Assembly (NCBI GenBank): GCA_016186145.1
Contig: JACPMF010000019.1
Location: forward strand, 1-37,185
Source of the DNA: Candidatus Sungiibacteriota bacterium
GTDB lineage: Bacteria > Patescibacteriota > Minisyncoccia > Sungbacterales > SURF-37
Direction of reading: 5' to 3'
DNA: 37,185 nucleotides
Part shown: one piece after another, positions 8,896-18,670 of the stretch
Position numbering within the stretch: position 1 is the first letter of the stretch
Layout of the letters: each line of letters opens with the position of its first letter
The notes under the pieces: generated by a model
Seen by the model: only the letters and a program-made list of their open reading frames with translations
The model's database searches: none
What the model was told of the DNA's origin: nothing
Position numbers and translations under genes: made by a program

Positions 8896-9981
8896 TCACG
8901 TATACCGCGACACATTAAGGACGATGCCGGTAGCAAAAAGAGTCGTAATAAGAGCCGTTCCTCCATAACTGATAAACGGAAGCGGAATTCCCGTAAGCGG
9001 CAAAAGTCCGGATATGGCACCCATGTTAATAAACGCCTGAAAGCCGATACTGGCGGCGAAGCCCGCGACAATAAGCTTTGAAAACGTATCGGGGGCTGAT
9101 CGCGCAATCAAAATGCTCCGCCAGACAAAGAAAACAAAAAACCCGATGAGAACCATTACCCCGAAAAACCCAAACTCCTCCGCCGCAATCGCGAAAATCG
9201 AATCACCGATGGGTTCGGGGAGATAATTATATTTCTGCAGACCCTGACCATACCCTCTTCCCCAAAATCCTCCGCTGCCGATCGCGATCAGGGCCTGGCG
9301 TATATGATAGCCGATGCCGGAAGGATCGACATCGGGATTTAAAAAGACGGCAAACCTGGCTAACCGATAAGGCGCAAGCTGTACCAAGGCGGCCAAAGAC
9401 AACATTCCGAGAACAAAGAGAGAAACAATTTGGGAAACTTTCCCGCCCCCCAAAAAATAAAGGGCCGTTGCGGTAAATGCCACCACCAAGAGAGTTCCGA
9501 TATCCGGCTGAAGCACGAGCAACACGCTTACAATCCCAAGAATCACCACGAACGGCAAAAACGCCCGATACGTATCTTTAGGCGAGTCGCGACGGCTCGA
9601 AAGCCAGCTTGCAAGATATATGACCAACGCAATTTTCAAAAATTCGGACGGCTGAAAAGAAAAAAAACCAACATCCAGCCACCGCGAAGCGCCTCCATGA
9701 CGAAAACCGACTCCAGGAAAAAAAACGAGTGCCGTAAGAACGAGCGAGATGACCATCAAAAGCAACGCAAGCTTTCTCCATGCTTTATACGGCAAACGCG
9801 ACGTGATAAAAAGCGCGCAAAGACCGATACCGAGAGAAAGCAGGTGCCGGAGCGTATAATAATACGTCGTCCCAAAATTACGATCTGAAATTACCACCGA
9901 CGCGGAGGAAATAATAAGTACGCCGGAAAAAACCAGAAGAAGAATTACCGTAAAAAGCGGACGATCAACGGGACGAGACAT
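8896..9981 (-). CDS. ftsW: SEDS glycosyltransferase FtsW
   Basis: Multi-TM SEDS motifs: FQPSEFLKIALVIYLASWL, LQPDIGTLLVV, GQGLQKYNYLPEPIGDSIFAI, PLTGIPLPFISYGGTALI. Confidence 0.92.
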   Translation of the reverse strand: MSRPVDRPLFTVILLLVFSGVLIISSASVVISDRNFGTTYYYTLRHLLSLGIGLCALFITSRLPYKAWRKLALLLMVISLVLTALVFFPGVGFRHGGASRWLDVGFFSFQPSEFLKIALVIYLASWLSSRRDSPKDTYRAFLPFVVILGIVSVLLVLQPDIGTLLVVAFTATALYFLGGGKVSQIVSLFVLGMLSLAALVQLAPYRLARFAVFLNPDVDPSGIGYHIRQALIAIGSGGFWGRGYGQGLQKYNYLPEPIGDSIFAIAAEEFGFFGVMVLIGFFVFFVWRSILIARSAPDTFSKLIVAGFAASIGFQAFINMGAISGLLPLTGIPLPFISYGGTALITTLFATGIVLNVSRYT

Positions 9982-10122
9982 GGTTTAAGTATAATATGTA
10001 AGATTTAAGAAACAAACGCCTCCCTTTACATTTCATAAGAACTATACTATCGTCTGTTAACAGTGGTTCTTGGTTTCTTGTTAACAACTCACTAGAACCC
10101 AAAACTAAAAAGGGGGCAAGCA

Positions 10123-10497
10123 TTGGCTAACAGATGTGACTATTGCGGCAACGGACCAAACACGGATCTTGGTGCACTAAAAAACTATGAAGATATGGTC
10201 GGCACCCAAAATCCGACATTTATGCCAATAACAGCCCATAAGCCGTGCAGGCTCAAAAGATCAACGTTTCCAGAGATTATTACGACGGTCTCTGTAGTTT
10301 TAGCTCTTTTACTATCTATCGCGTGGCTATTAACCTTATCTCCGAGATTTGACCTAGCTTTTCCATTATTCCTTAAGATTATCGTGCCTGTCCTTTGGAT
10401 AACAAGCATAACATCAGGGTTTTATCTGATGTTGTGGAGTAGATACTATGGAGCTGAGCTAACCGGAAAAATTCCTGAACCGCCACACCGACGATAA
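10123..10497 (+). CDS. Hypothetical protein, N-terminal CxxC segment plus two TM helices
   Basis: TTG start preceded by agggggc; CDYCGNGP; two hydrophobic segments; terminator acacgactcggtcgtgttttta downstream. Confidence 0.6.
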   Translation: MANRCDYCGNGPNTDLGALKNYEDMVGTQNPTFMPITAHKPCRLKRSTFPEIITTVSVVLALLLSIAWLLTLSPRFDLAFPLFLKIIVPVLWITSITSGFYLMLWSRYYGAELTGKIPEPPHRR

Positions 10498-10581
10498 TTA
10501 AAGCCATCGACGGCGATTACTAACACGACTCGGTCGTGTTTTTATTTAAGTTCTATCGTGTTTGAGTATTACTACAATAAA

Positions 10582-11973
10582 TTACTTTTTTGGCGCCAAC
10601 CGCATTACCGCTTTTACAAATTGATCCCCCCTATCAAATTCGTTTCGGAAAAGACCAAAACTTGCCGCTCCAGGAGACAGGAGCACCGTATCCCTTTTTT
10701 CTGCCAAGGCATAAGCTTTAGCGACCGCCTCTTTCATGGTTTTCGCCTCACGCACAATAATTTTTGATTTTTGCTTGCCCGCCGTAGCTTTAGCGTAGAC
10801 GGGGTTTCTAATTTCTAAATTCATTTTCTGTGTTGCTTCCCCCGGCAAAAAAACAACCGCTTTCGCAAATTTACAAATTGCTATAGCAAAATCTTTAACC
10901 GGCAACTTTTTATCAGACCCACCGGCAATAAGAACGATACCGCCTCCATTTCTTTCGCGAAGGACTCGCAGAGCTGCGGTAGCCGAACCGGGATTGGTTG
11001 CGGTTGTATCGTTCACAAAAGTTACGCCGCTCAAAACTCTCACCCTTTCTAACCGACCGGGAAGTTGACGGAATCTTCCAAGCACTTTACGAATAATCAA
11101 TTCCGAAACCCCAAAGCGGCGGCTGACCGCAACCGCAAGCGCGACGGAAGGAATTTGATGACTAAAGAATCGCTTCCCAATGATGGACGAGTACGGCCTC
11201 AACGCTTTTTCAACATCAACCGGAACGCGGCGGGAAACGGCGCCCCGCGTTATTTTTTCCAAAAACACATCGCCCCGTGGGATAAAAATGAGGTCCTTCT
11301 TTTTTTGATAGCGAAAAATATTCATCTTGGAACCGGCGTAGTGTTTAAAACTTTTATACCGATTCAGGTGATCAGGAAATATGTTGGTTATCACAGCTAT
11401 GTGTGGGCTCATGCGAGAATTCGCAAGCGAATCAAGTTGAAAACTCGAAAGCTCTAAAACAACATGGTCGTCGGAACGAATTTGGGGAAGGATCTCGAAA
11501 ACCGATTTCCGGATATTGCCGGCAAGCCATACTCTTTTCTTTGTCCCCGCCCGTAAAAACTCGGCGAGCAAAGAAGCGGTCGTTGATTTCCCTTTTGTCC
11601 CGGTAACACCGATGATTTTCGCCGGACAATAGCTGAAAAAAAACTCAATATCGCTTGCAACCGGAATTTTATTAACTCTGGCAAGGACAAGCCACGGCGA
11701 ATTATCAGGAACTCCCGGATTTTTAATAATCAAATCAGCGGCAACAATGTCTTTTCTCCGATGACGGCCTAAAACATAAGAGATGCTTTCATAACGCCGG
11801 AGAGCCGCAAGAGAAGACGCGAGCTCTTTCCGGCTCTTTAAATCAGCCACCAAAACCTTGGCGCCGGCCTTTGCAAAAAAAGAGGCAGCACCAACGCCTC
11901 CTCCATGTAGTCCGAGTCCTAAGATGAGAACTTTTTTATTTCTGAAAACCTTTTTTAAATCATCCAAAAACAT
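10582..11973 (-). CDS. murD: UDP-N-acetylmuramoylalanine-D-glutamate ligase
   Basis: IIGVTGTKGKSTTASLLAEFLR; VFVNDTTATNPGSATAAL; VLLSPGAASFGLFRNEFDRGDQF. Confidence 0.93.
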   Translation of the reverse strand: MFLDDLKKVFRNKKVLILGLGLHGGGVGAASFFAKAGAKVLVADLKSRKELASSLAALRRYESISYVLGRHRRKDIVAADLIIKNPGVPDNSPWLVLARVNKIPVASDIEFFFSYCPAKIIGVTGTKGKSTTASLLAEFLRAGTKKRVWLAGNIRKSVFEILPQIRSDDHVVLELSSFQLDSLANSRMSPHIAVITNIFPDHLNRYKSFKHYAGSKMNIFRYQKKKDLIFIPRGDVFLEKITRGAVSRRVPVDVEKALRPYSSIIGKRFFSHQIPSVALAVAVSRRFGVSELIIRKVLGRFRQLPGRLERVRVLSGVTFVNDTTATNPGSATAALRVLRERNGGGIVLIAGGSDKKLPVKDFAIAICKFAKAVVFLPGEATQKMNLEIRNPVYAKATAGKQKSKIIVREAKTMKEAVAKAYALAEKRDTVLLSPGAASFGLFRNEFDRGDQFVKAVMRLAPKK

Positions 11974-11977
11974 GACT

Positions 11978-13345
11978 TTAAATAATGCGCTCTATGCGGC
12001 TTGCAATAGAGATTATTGCGCTCGCATATGCCCGGCAGCTGTAAGAACTGCAGCTCGGTCGGCCGGAAAGATACGTTTTTGCGGCGCGAATTTCCCCCGC
12101 CTCGGTCCTTGCGGCCGCACCGGACTCCGCAAGAAAAAGAGCAGATGCCGTAAACGCATCTTCAATATTCCACGGGTTCGCCGGATTATGCCCTGTGATG
12201 CGGGCCACCTTTTCTTCGAAAAGAAGCCATGTCGTCGGAATAAATTGCGCGGGCCCCATTGCCCCTCCCCAACCGTAACCGCACGGCTTTCCCGGACCGA
12301 TCCGCTCTCGCACCGACTTGGCGCAGGGGCGGGCGGAAACCGGCATTTTATCGGGATCTAAATTTAACTTATTCGTTATTGCTAAAAAGGCCGCGTGCTG
12401 GTTTGGCTTCATATCGGCTCTCCAACTACCGGTGCCAAGGTTCGTTCCTACAGTCACCTCTTCACCCTCAAACCTCCTCCCGGTTTCCACCTCAAGAAGC
12501 GCTAAAAGAAATGCGGGACGGATTCCCGTGCGCTCTGCCGCAAGTGATGCAAACCGCACCGCATCTTCGGCAGTCACGCCCGTACGCTCAAGATAGAAAA
12601 GTTGGGTTTTCAGACCGCTAATATCAAGTTTTTTTGCGGAAAGAAGGTTCTGGAAAATACTTTCTTTCCCTTTGGTAATTTGAAGAAGACGATCCTTTTC
12701 TACGCGTTGAAGCTCCATGTTTCTTTTCTCAATCTCTAAAAGCGCCTTCAGCGATTCTTGCTCGCTCCGAAACTCTTCCAGTTCTTCTTTTTCCTGTTCA
12801 AGCTGAACTCGAGAAGCGCGGAGGTCTTCAACAAGATCCCGAGCATTTGCTTGCAAAGCGCGTATTGTGTCGACAACCCTGAAAAACGAGGAGATACTCG
12901 CATTCTTAGCAAGAACAACAACAAGATTCTCTTGGTCATACGCATAAAGACGGCGGATATTATTTGCAAGAATTTGCCGATTCCGCTCTACGCCACGAAT
13001 CGTTTCTTCAACCTTGACCGCCTTTGTCGCAATATCAACGCCAGCTTGGCGAATCGCCAGACCCAGCCGCCTCTGCTCAAGCTCTCGCTTTTTGATTTCA
13101 CTATTAAAAATGCTGACTTCCCGACTCAACGTTGTTGACTCCTTCTTTGTCTCTTGGAGACGCGTATCAATTTCAGCCGCCTCCCGTTCCAGTGCTTCAA
13201 TTTGCGCCTGAAGAGACTGCTTTTTTTCTTCATCGGGACTTGCCGCATTTGCCGCCGGAAGCATTGCCAACAAGACAAAAAACAAAACAGCGGATAGGGT
13301 CTCCGCCAAAAAAAATAATTTTCTCAAGGGCCGGCTGTTCTTCAT
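11978..13345 (-). CDS. Secreted coiled-coil murein hydrolase with C-terminal lytic transglycosylase (SLT/MltB-like) domain
   Basis: Signal-like N-terminus, long coiled coil, then RPAFLLALLEVETGR...GYGWGGAMGPAQFIPTTWLLFE...NPWNIEDAFTASALFLAE. Confidence 0.85.
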   Translation of the reverse strand: MKNSRPLRKLFFLAETLSAVLFFVLLAMLPAANAASPDEEKKQSLQAQIEALEREAAEIDTRLQETKKESTTLSREVSIFNSEIKKRELEQRRLGLAIRQAGVDIATKAVKVEETIRGVERNRQILANNIRRLYAYDQENLVVVLAKNASISSFFRVVDTIRALQANARDLVEDLRASRVQLEQEKEELEEFRSEQESLKALLEIEKRNMELQRVEKDRLLQITKGKESIFQNLLSAKKLDISGLKTQLFYLERTGVTAEDAVRFASLAAERTGIRPAFLLALLEVETGRRFEGEEVTVGTNLGTGSWRADMKPNQHAAFLAITNKLNLDPDKMPVSARPCAKSVRERIGPGKPCGYGWGGAMGPAQFIPTTWLLFEEKVARITGHNPANPWNIEDAFTASALFLAESGAAARTEAGEIRAAKTYLSGRPSCSSYSCRAYASAIISIASRIERII

Positions 13346-13368
13346 AAAGAGCGAAAGGCCTTATAAAT

Positions 13369-13434
13369 CCCCACACCTTCCCGATTTTGGTGTTGGGACA
13401 AGAGACCGCGGGGTATTCGAGAAGGTGCGGGGAT
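13369..13434. repeat. Inverted repeat between rplY and the murein hydrolase
   Basis: atccccacaccttcccg ... cgagaaggtgcggggat. Confidence 0.65.
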
Positions 13435-13466
13435 AAAACACAAAAGAACCGCCGCAAAGAGGATGC

Positions 13467-14141
13467 TTATACTGCTTTTTCAGACTCGGCTTTTGCCGCA
13501 GCCTTCGCAGCGCGCTCTTCCGTCTTTGTTTCCTGTTCGGTCTTAACCTCCACAACTTCCGCTGCCGGCACTACCGCAAGATCCTCTTCCGCGCGCGGCG
13601 CCTCAATAATAACAACTACGTCATCAAGATCCTCACGCACCATAACTCCAGTCGGTATGACAATATCTTTTACCTGAATCCTGTTGCCTACTTTTTCAAG
13701 CGCACCGACAGATACGGCAATTTCTCGGGGCAGATTTTTCGGCAATGCCCGCACTTCAATTTCTTGCATAACCTTCACCAGGATTCCTCCCTCATTTTTA
13801 ACCGCAGGCGGTTCGCCCGAAAAAACAAGAGGAATCTTTGCGTCGATCTCTTTGTCCATGCGAACCGAATGGAAATCTGCGTGCACCGGCTTCCCGGTCA
13901 GCGGCTCGTATGCGATATCCTGGATCATAACATTTAACGGTTTGGCGCCGTCAACAACCAGAGTCACTAACCCGGTCTCCCCCGCTGACTGATACACCTT
14001 TTCAAAGTCACGCGCGGAAACGGTGACCGATTGCGAATCAACCTCTTCTCCGTATACCACCGCAGGCAAAAAACCGGCCCTGCGAAGGGCTTTTGTTTTC
14101 TTCCCTAATTCAATCCTCGATTTGGCGTTCAATTCAAACAT
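13467..14141 (-). CDS. rplY: 50S ribosomal protein bL25 (CTC form)
   Basis: KTKALRRAGFLPAVVYG, PLNVMIQDIAYEPLTGKPVHADFHSV, charged low-complexity C-terminal tail. Confidence 0.9.
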   Translation of the reverse strand: MFELNAKSRIELGKKTKALRRAGFLPAVVYGEEVDSQSVTVSARDFEKVYQSAGETGLVTLVVDGAKPLNVMIQDIAYEPLTGKPVHADFHSVRMDKEIDAKIPLVFSGEPPAVKNEGGILVKVMQEIEVRALPKNLPREIAVSVGALEKVGNRIQVKDIVIPTGVMVREDLDDVVVIIEAPRAEEDLAVVPAAEVVEVKTEQETKTEERAAKAAAKAESEKAV

Positions 14142-14184
14142 TTTTAAATGTTACCATGCGCCGAGAAAAAAGAAAAGAGGCCGT

Positions 14185-14433
14185 CTATGGCCCCTGTTCA
14201 CGAATTTTTCTTCCGATCCCTAGTTTAACTATCATATCAGTAAGGTCCGAAAAACGAACATGATGCTTCCAGGCAAAGTCCACTACAATTTCAGCATTTG
14301 CGTACCATTTTTTTGTATCCTGTATGCCGCCTGGCGACATATGACCATAAAGGCAATGCATAGCCCCATGATCCTCCATGCAAAAAGAACGGTGAAGTCT
14401 ATCCGCTGTATCTCGAACAGCATCATCGACCAT
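14185..14433 (-). CDS. Hypothetical protein
   Basis: 82-aa ORF in its own intergenic slot; family not recognised. Confidence 0.5.
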   Translation of the reverse strand: MVDDAVRDTADRLHRSFCMEDHGAMHCLYGHMSPGGIQDTKKWYANAEIVVDFAWKHHVRFSDLTDMIVKLGIGRKIREQGP

Positions 14434-14496
14434 AAATGCCTCCTATAATATGGGAAATTAAATCTTTACAACAGTACTGCAATTATATCATGACTA

Positions 14497-15471
14497 TCAG
14501 TGTTTGACAAGATTCGGCGGAATTCTGCCTTCAAGCGCCTCAATGATATTGCGGGCTGCCAGTTCCGACATGGCTTGCCTTGTGTCTTCGGTTGCTGAAG
14601 CAACATGCGGCGTCAAAATAACATTTTCAAGTTCGGCAAGCCCGGGAGCCAGCGCCGGCTCGTTTTCAAAAACATCGAGTGCTGCTCCCCGAATAACTCT
14701 TTCCCTTAAAACCTCAACAAGCGCCTGCTCGTCTACAACAGGCCCGCGCGATGTATTTACCAAATATGCGGTTTTTTTCATCAGCCGCAAACGACGAGCA
14801 TCAACCAAATGGCGGGTTGAAACCAGAAGCGGAACATGAATGGAAACGAAATCCGCCCCTCTGAAAATGTCATCAACGTTTTGCCGATATTCAGCGCCGT
14901 ATTCCTTCTCGAATTCCTCCGATCGCCTTATATCGTGATAGATCACCGGCATATCAAACCCTCTCCGTGCGTGATACGCCACCCGTGAACCAATTCTTCC
15001 AAGACCGACGATACCAAGCGCCTTTTTAGAAACATCGCTCCCCAATAAAAGCATCGGCTCCCACCCCTTAAATTTTCCCGCCCTTGTAAAACGGTCGGAT
15101 TCAGGAATGCGGTGCGCCAAAGAAAGCATCAGGGCAAAAGCATGCTCTGCTACCGTGTCAGCCAGAACACCGGGGGTGTTAGTCACAATAATTCCCACCC
15201 TCTCAGCGGCTTTTATATCGATGTTGTCCGTGCCAACCGCGAAATTTGCAAAAATTTTTACCCCGCTTTCTTTTGCGGCATCAAAAATATCGCTATCTAT
15301 CTTATCCGTAAGCAAACAAAGAACTGCGTCATAACGATCTCTTTCCAAATATCCAATCAGCTCCGCCTTTTTAATCACCCTATCTTCCAAATTTACAAAA
15401 ACATCGTACCCGTTGCTTTTTAATAAATCGGGGCCTTTATTCGGAATTTGACGAGTTACGAGTATTTTCAT
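14497..15471 (-). CDS. D-isomer-specific 2-hydroxyacid dehydrogenase (glyoxylate/hydroxypyruvate reductase-like)
   Basis: KALGIVGLGRIGSRVAYHARRGFDMPVIYHD; NTSRGPVVDEQALVEVL; LTPHVASATEDTR. Confidence 0.92.
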   Translation of the reverse strand: MKILVTRQIPNKGPDLLKSNGYDVFVNLEDRVIKKAELIGYLERDRYDAVLCLLTDKIDSDIFDAAKESGVKIFANFAVGTDNIDIKAAERVGIIVTNTPGVLADTVAEHAFALMLSLAHRIPESDRFTRAGKFKGWEPMLLLGSDVSKKALGIVGLGRIGSRVAYHARRGFDMPVIYHDIRRSEEFEKEYGAEYRQNVDDIFRGADFVSIHVPLLVSTRHLVDARRLRLMKKTAYLVNTSRGPVVDEQALVEVLRERVIRGAALDVFENEPALAPGLAELENVILTPHVASATEDTRQAMSELAARNIIEALEGRIPPNLVKH

Positions 15472-15481
15472 TTTTTGAATT

Positions 15482-16369
15482 TTAAATTTTGTTTACCACC
15501 CCGAACAATTTTAGTTTTTCTTTTAACACTTCTTTCATTGCCAGTGAGGCCGGCGTGTCTAATTTATACATTGCCGCCTCATCGGGTTTTTCAACAAAAG
15601 TTTTTTTAAGTTCTTTGAGATACGCAACGCGAATATCGGTATTTATATGTATATTTGAAATCCCCGCGTCAATCGCGGCTCTAATTTGATCATCCGGAAT
15701 TCCGGACCCGGCGTGTAAAACAAGCGCTACATTTTCGGGAATCGCTTGCCTTATCGCGCGGATCCTTTCAATATCCAACGCCGGCTCGTCAAGAGAAATG
15801 CCGTGGATATTTCCAACCGCGATTGCGAGACGATCAACGCCGGTCTTTTCTACAAATTCCCTTGCTTGTCCCGGATCGGTATAATCTCTCTCTTGTATTT
15901 CAATCTTTTCTTTTTGAATTTTTGATTCGCCGCGCAGATACCCTAATTCTCCTTCAACAGAAATGCTGAATGCTGAATGCTGAATGCTGAATTGCCGAGC
16001 GTAGTCGACAATCTCCTTGGTTCCTACAAGGTTTTCTTCAAACGGAAGCGCTGATAAATCAATGTGCACAGAATCATATCCGGCATCAACCGCCTTTTTT
16101 GCCGCCTCCACACTTTTATGATGATCGGCATTCAAAAAAATCGGGATTCCATACTCTTCCCGAAAGACATCGCGAAGAGCTATCGCCTCCGCGTATCCAA
16201 AATGTTTGGCCTCTCCCTCCGAAGTTCCTATAATCGCTGGAGCGCCAACCTCATAACACGCCTCAACAATCGCCCGCATCTGATCCATTTCTGAAACATT
16301 AAAATGGCCCGTTGCCCAGCCTTCTTCCGTAGCCCTTTTTAAAATTTCTCTCAACAACATCAAGCGCAT
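15482..16369 (-). CDS. Class II fructose-bisphosphate/tagatose-bisphosphate aldolase
   Basis: GHFNVSEMDQMRAIVEA; PIFLNADHHKSVEAAKKAVDAGYDSVHIDLS; VEGELGYL; LVLHAGSGIPDDQIRAAIDAGISNIHINTD; start probably MLLREIL or MRLMLLREIL. Confidence 0.9.
   Translation of the reverse strand: MRLMLLREILKRATEEGWATGHFNVSEMDQMRAIVEACYEVGAPAIIGTSEGEAKHFGYAEAIALRDVFREEYGIPIFLNADHHKSVEAAKKAVDAGYDSVHIDLSALPFEENLVGTKEIVDYARQFSIQHSAFSISVEGELGYLRGESKIQKEKIEIQERDYTDPGQAREFVEKTGVDRLAIAVGNIHGISLDEPALDIERIRAIRQAIPENVALVLHAGSGIPDDQIRAAIDAGISNIHINTDIRVAYLKELKKTFVEKPDEAAMYKLDTPASLAMKEVLKEKLKLFGVVNKI
15963..15990. repeat. Heptanucleotide tandem repeat (ATGCTGA)x4 within the aldolase CDS
   Basis: atgctga atgctga atgctga atgctga, read as QFSIQHSAFSI on the minus strand. 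Confidence 0.9.
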
Positions 16370-16563
16370 ACGCAATTGTCTTCCGCCTCTCCGCATCTTT
16401 TGCATTGAGCGCGCATCTTCCCCTCTGTTTTACAACTTTGCCAATGCAACGGATCGTAATACCCGGACGCGAACCCGCATTTCGGGCATTTAAAACCGTC
16501 AGTTACGCCATGGCAAACAGCACAAAATTTTGAAGAGACGTGTTTTGCGGCGTCGTATTCCAT
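16360..16563 (-). CDS. Small zinc-ribbon protein
   Basis: FCAVCHGVTDGFKCPKCGFASG...CKRCGEAEDNCVCA: three CxxC pairs. Confidence 0.65.
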   Translation of the reverse strand: MEYDAAKHVSSKFCAVCHGVTDGFKCPKCGFASGYYDPLHWQSCKTEGKMRAQCKRCGEAEDNCVCA

Positions 16564-16568
16564 TAAAC

Positions 16569-17603
16569 CTAAATTTCTTTGGGAGAATAATCCACGGGAG
16601 CTTTCACAAGATACTCCTCTAATCTCTCTCTTGACAAAAGTCCTGCCCTAGCACCTATCCCTTGCACCACCGACATGGAATTAACCGGACCCCAGCGTAA
16701 CGCCTCCTGAATATTTTTGCCGAGACCAAGCGCTGCCGTAACCGTAGACGAGAAAGCGTCCCCGGCCCCGGTTCTCTGAAGCGGAGGTTTTGGGTCCGGA
16801 TATAAAGGCATAAAATACATCTTGCCGCCCTCCCCGAGCGCGGTCGAGGTATCAAACACATAAGCTCCTTTTACTCCGTCAGTGATTGCAACGATTTTGG
16901 GACCGAGCGCGCTCAACCCTTCAAGCAAATTTTTAATATCTCCATCATCAGCGCCTAAAATTCTTTGCGCCTCCTCCTTATTGCAAAAGAAAACGTCCGT
17001 CCGAGCGTATATTCTTTTTAACTTTTCTTTTCCAAACTTCATTTGAAAAGTGCCGGGCTGAAAAGCAAGTTTGACATCGGGATGCGCTTCTAAATAGTCA
17101 GCAATCTCTTCGTGGAACTCTAAGGAATTTTCACCAAGCGATGAAAAATAAATCCATTTCGGCTCGCCGATATCCGGCAGTTTATAGGGATACTGCTGAT
17201 GCTTGATAAGAATGGTCCGTTCATCTTTATACCAGAGAACGTAGTGATAATTGGTCGGAATCCCTTTATGAATTTTTATGAAATCCCCCGCAACGCCCTC
17301 CTTTTTAAACACATCGAGGATTTCTTTTCCCTGTTCGTCATCGCCGACATGAGAAACAAAAGCAGCTTTCAAGCCGAGGCGTGAAGCGCTCACTGCCGCA
17401 TTTGCCGCATTCCCGACACCGGCCACCACATGGACTTCATCATAAGGAATTTTATCGCCAAACCGCATACAGATTTCTCTGCCGCTGCCATGGTCAAGCT
17501 CTACATGCGCAGATGCAATATTCAAACGGATGAAGGCATCTGTTACCGTATCGCCGATCGCAATAAAATCATATTCTTTTCTTGAAAAGATACTCATAAT
17601 CAA
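16569..17603 (-). CDS. PfkB-family carbohydrate kinase
   Basis: VHVVAGVGNAANAAVSASRLGLKAAFVSHVGDDEQGKEI; RTGAGDAFSSTVTAAL. Confidence 0.9.
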   Translation of the reverse strand: MIMSIFSRKEYDFIAIGDTVTDAFIRLNIASAHVELDHGSGREICMRFGDKIPYDEVHVVAGVGNAANAAVSASRLGLKAAFVSHVGDDEQGKEILDVFKKEGVAGDFIKIHKGIPTNYHYVLWYKDERTILIKHQQYPYKLPDIGEPKWIYFSSLGENSLEFHEEIADYLEAHPDVKLAFQPGTFQMKFGKEKLKRIYARTDVFFCNKEEAQRILGADDGDIKNLLEGLSALGPKIVAITDGVKGAYVFDTSTALGEGGKMYFMPLYPDPKPPLQRTGAGDAFSSTVTAALGLGKNIQEALRWGPVNSMSVVQGIGARAGLLSRERLEEYLVKAPVDYSPKEI

Positions 17604-17635
17604 ACATGCCGCTTTTATTTAAGGACCGGAATAAA

Positions 17636-18664
17636 CTACTTCCGTGTTACAACTCTTTTTGCCGCCGCCACGATGTGCTTCACTCCCATCCCGAAGTGAT
17701 CAACAAGCTCATTGGGTAAACCCGACTCGCCAAACCGATTCTGCACACCGATGAATTCCATAGGGACCGGATAATTTTTCACAAGCACCTCGGCAACGGC
17801 TGAACCCATTCCTCCGGATACTTGATGTTCCTCAACAGTTACAACAGAACCCGCGTCTTTGGCCGATTGAATAATTGTTTCCTCATCCATCGGTTTTATC
17901 GAAACCGCATTGAGAACCCGAACGGTGACCCCCTCTTTTTCCAACTCTGCCGCGGCAAGAATTGCGTTGTGCAAAAGCGGTCCGCAGGCAATAATCGCCA
18001 CGTCTGGTTTTGCTTGCCCCGAGCCGCCTATCGAGGGGCGCCCCGGCTCCATCCAAAAAACTTGCGCCTTGCCGATTTCAAACGGCGTCTCCTCTGTTGT
18101 AAAAACTGGTGTTTTCTCGCGAGCAAAACGCGCATAACATGGCCCGTAAACTTTTGAAATCGCATAAGTTATTTTTTTTGCTTCATGCGCGTCACAAGGG
18201 GCAAAAACTCTCATGTTAGGAATAGGACGCGTAATTGCGATATCCTCTATGGCCTGGTGAGTCGCTCCGTCCGGCCCTACTGAAACGCCCGCGTGAGAAC
18301 CTATAATTTTCACGTTCGCGTCGTTATAGCAAATAGTTGTTCTCATCTGCTCCCAATTTCGGCCGGGGCTAAACATGGCATAAGAAGTAATGTAAGGGAT
18401 TTTGCCCACCAATGACATCCCTGCCGCGACCGATGCCATATTCTGCTCGGCCACCCCCATTTCCACAAACCGCTCGGGGTATTTTTTAGCAAACGCCTCT
18501 GTCCGTGTTGATTCTGTTAAGTCTGCGCAAAGCGCTGCCACATCTGGGTTTTCATCCCCTGCCTGAACCAAACCTAAACCGTAGCCGTCTCTAGTGGGTT
18601 TTTGTTCCAATGACTTCAAATCTAGAATTTTTTCTACAAGTTTTGCTTTTGGATTGACTGGCAT
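17636..18664 (-). CDS. Transketolase, C-terminal subunit
   Basis: RFVEMGVAEQNMASVAAGMSLVGKIPYITSYAMF; GVSVGPDGATHQAIEDIAITRPIPNM; VTVEEHQVSGGMGSAVAE. Confidence 0.92.
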   Translation of the reverse strand: MPVNPKAKLVEKILDLKSLEQKPTRDGYGLGLVQAGDENPDVAALCADLTESTRTEAFAKKYPERFVEMGVAEQNMASVAAGMSLVGKIPYITSYAMFSPGRNWEQMRTTICYNDANVKIIGSHAGVSVGPDGATHQAIEDIAITRPIPNMRVFAPCDAHEAKKITYAISKVYGPCYARFAREKTPVFTTEETPFEIGKAQVFWMEPGRPSIGGSGQAKPDVAIIACGPLLHNAILAAAELEKEGVTVRVLNAVSIKPMDEETIIQSAKDAGSVVTVEEHQVSGGMGSAVAEVLVKNYPVPMEFIGVQNRFGESGLPNELVDHFGMGVKHIVAAAKRVVTRK

Positions 18665-18670
18665 ACCCGC

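Noticed and set aside
10020-10110. Riboswitch upstream of the 124-aa hypothetical gene (GTTAACAGTGGTTCT...GTTAAC)
   Set aside because: Only a short inverted repeat; no recognisable riboswitch consensus.
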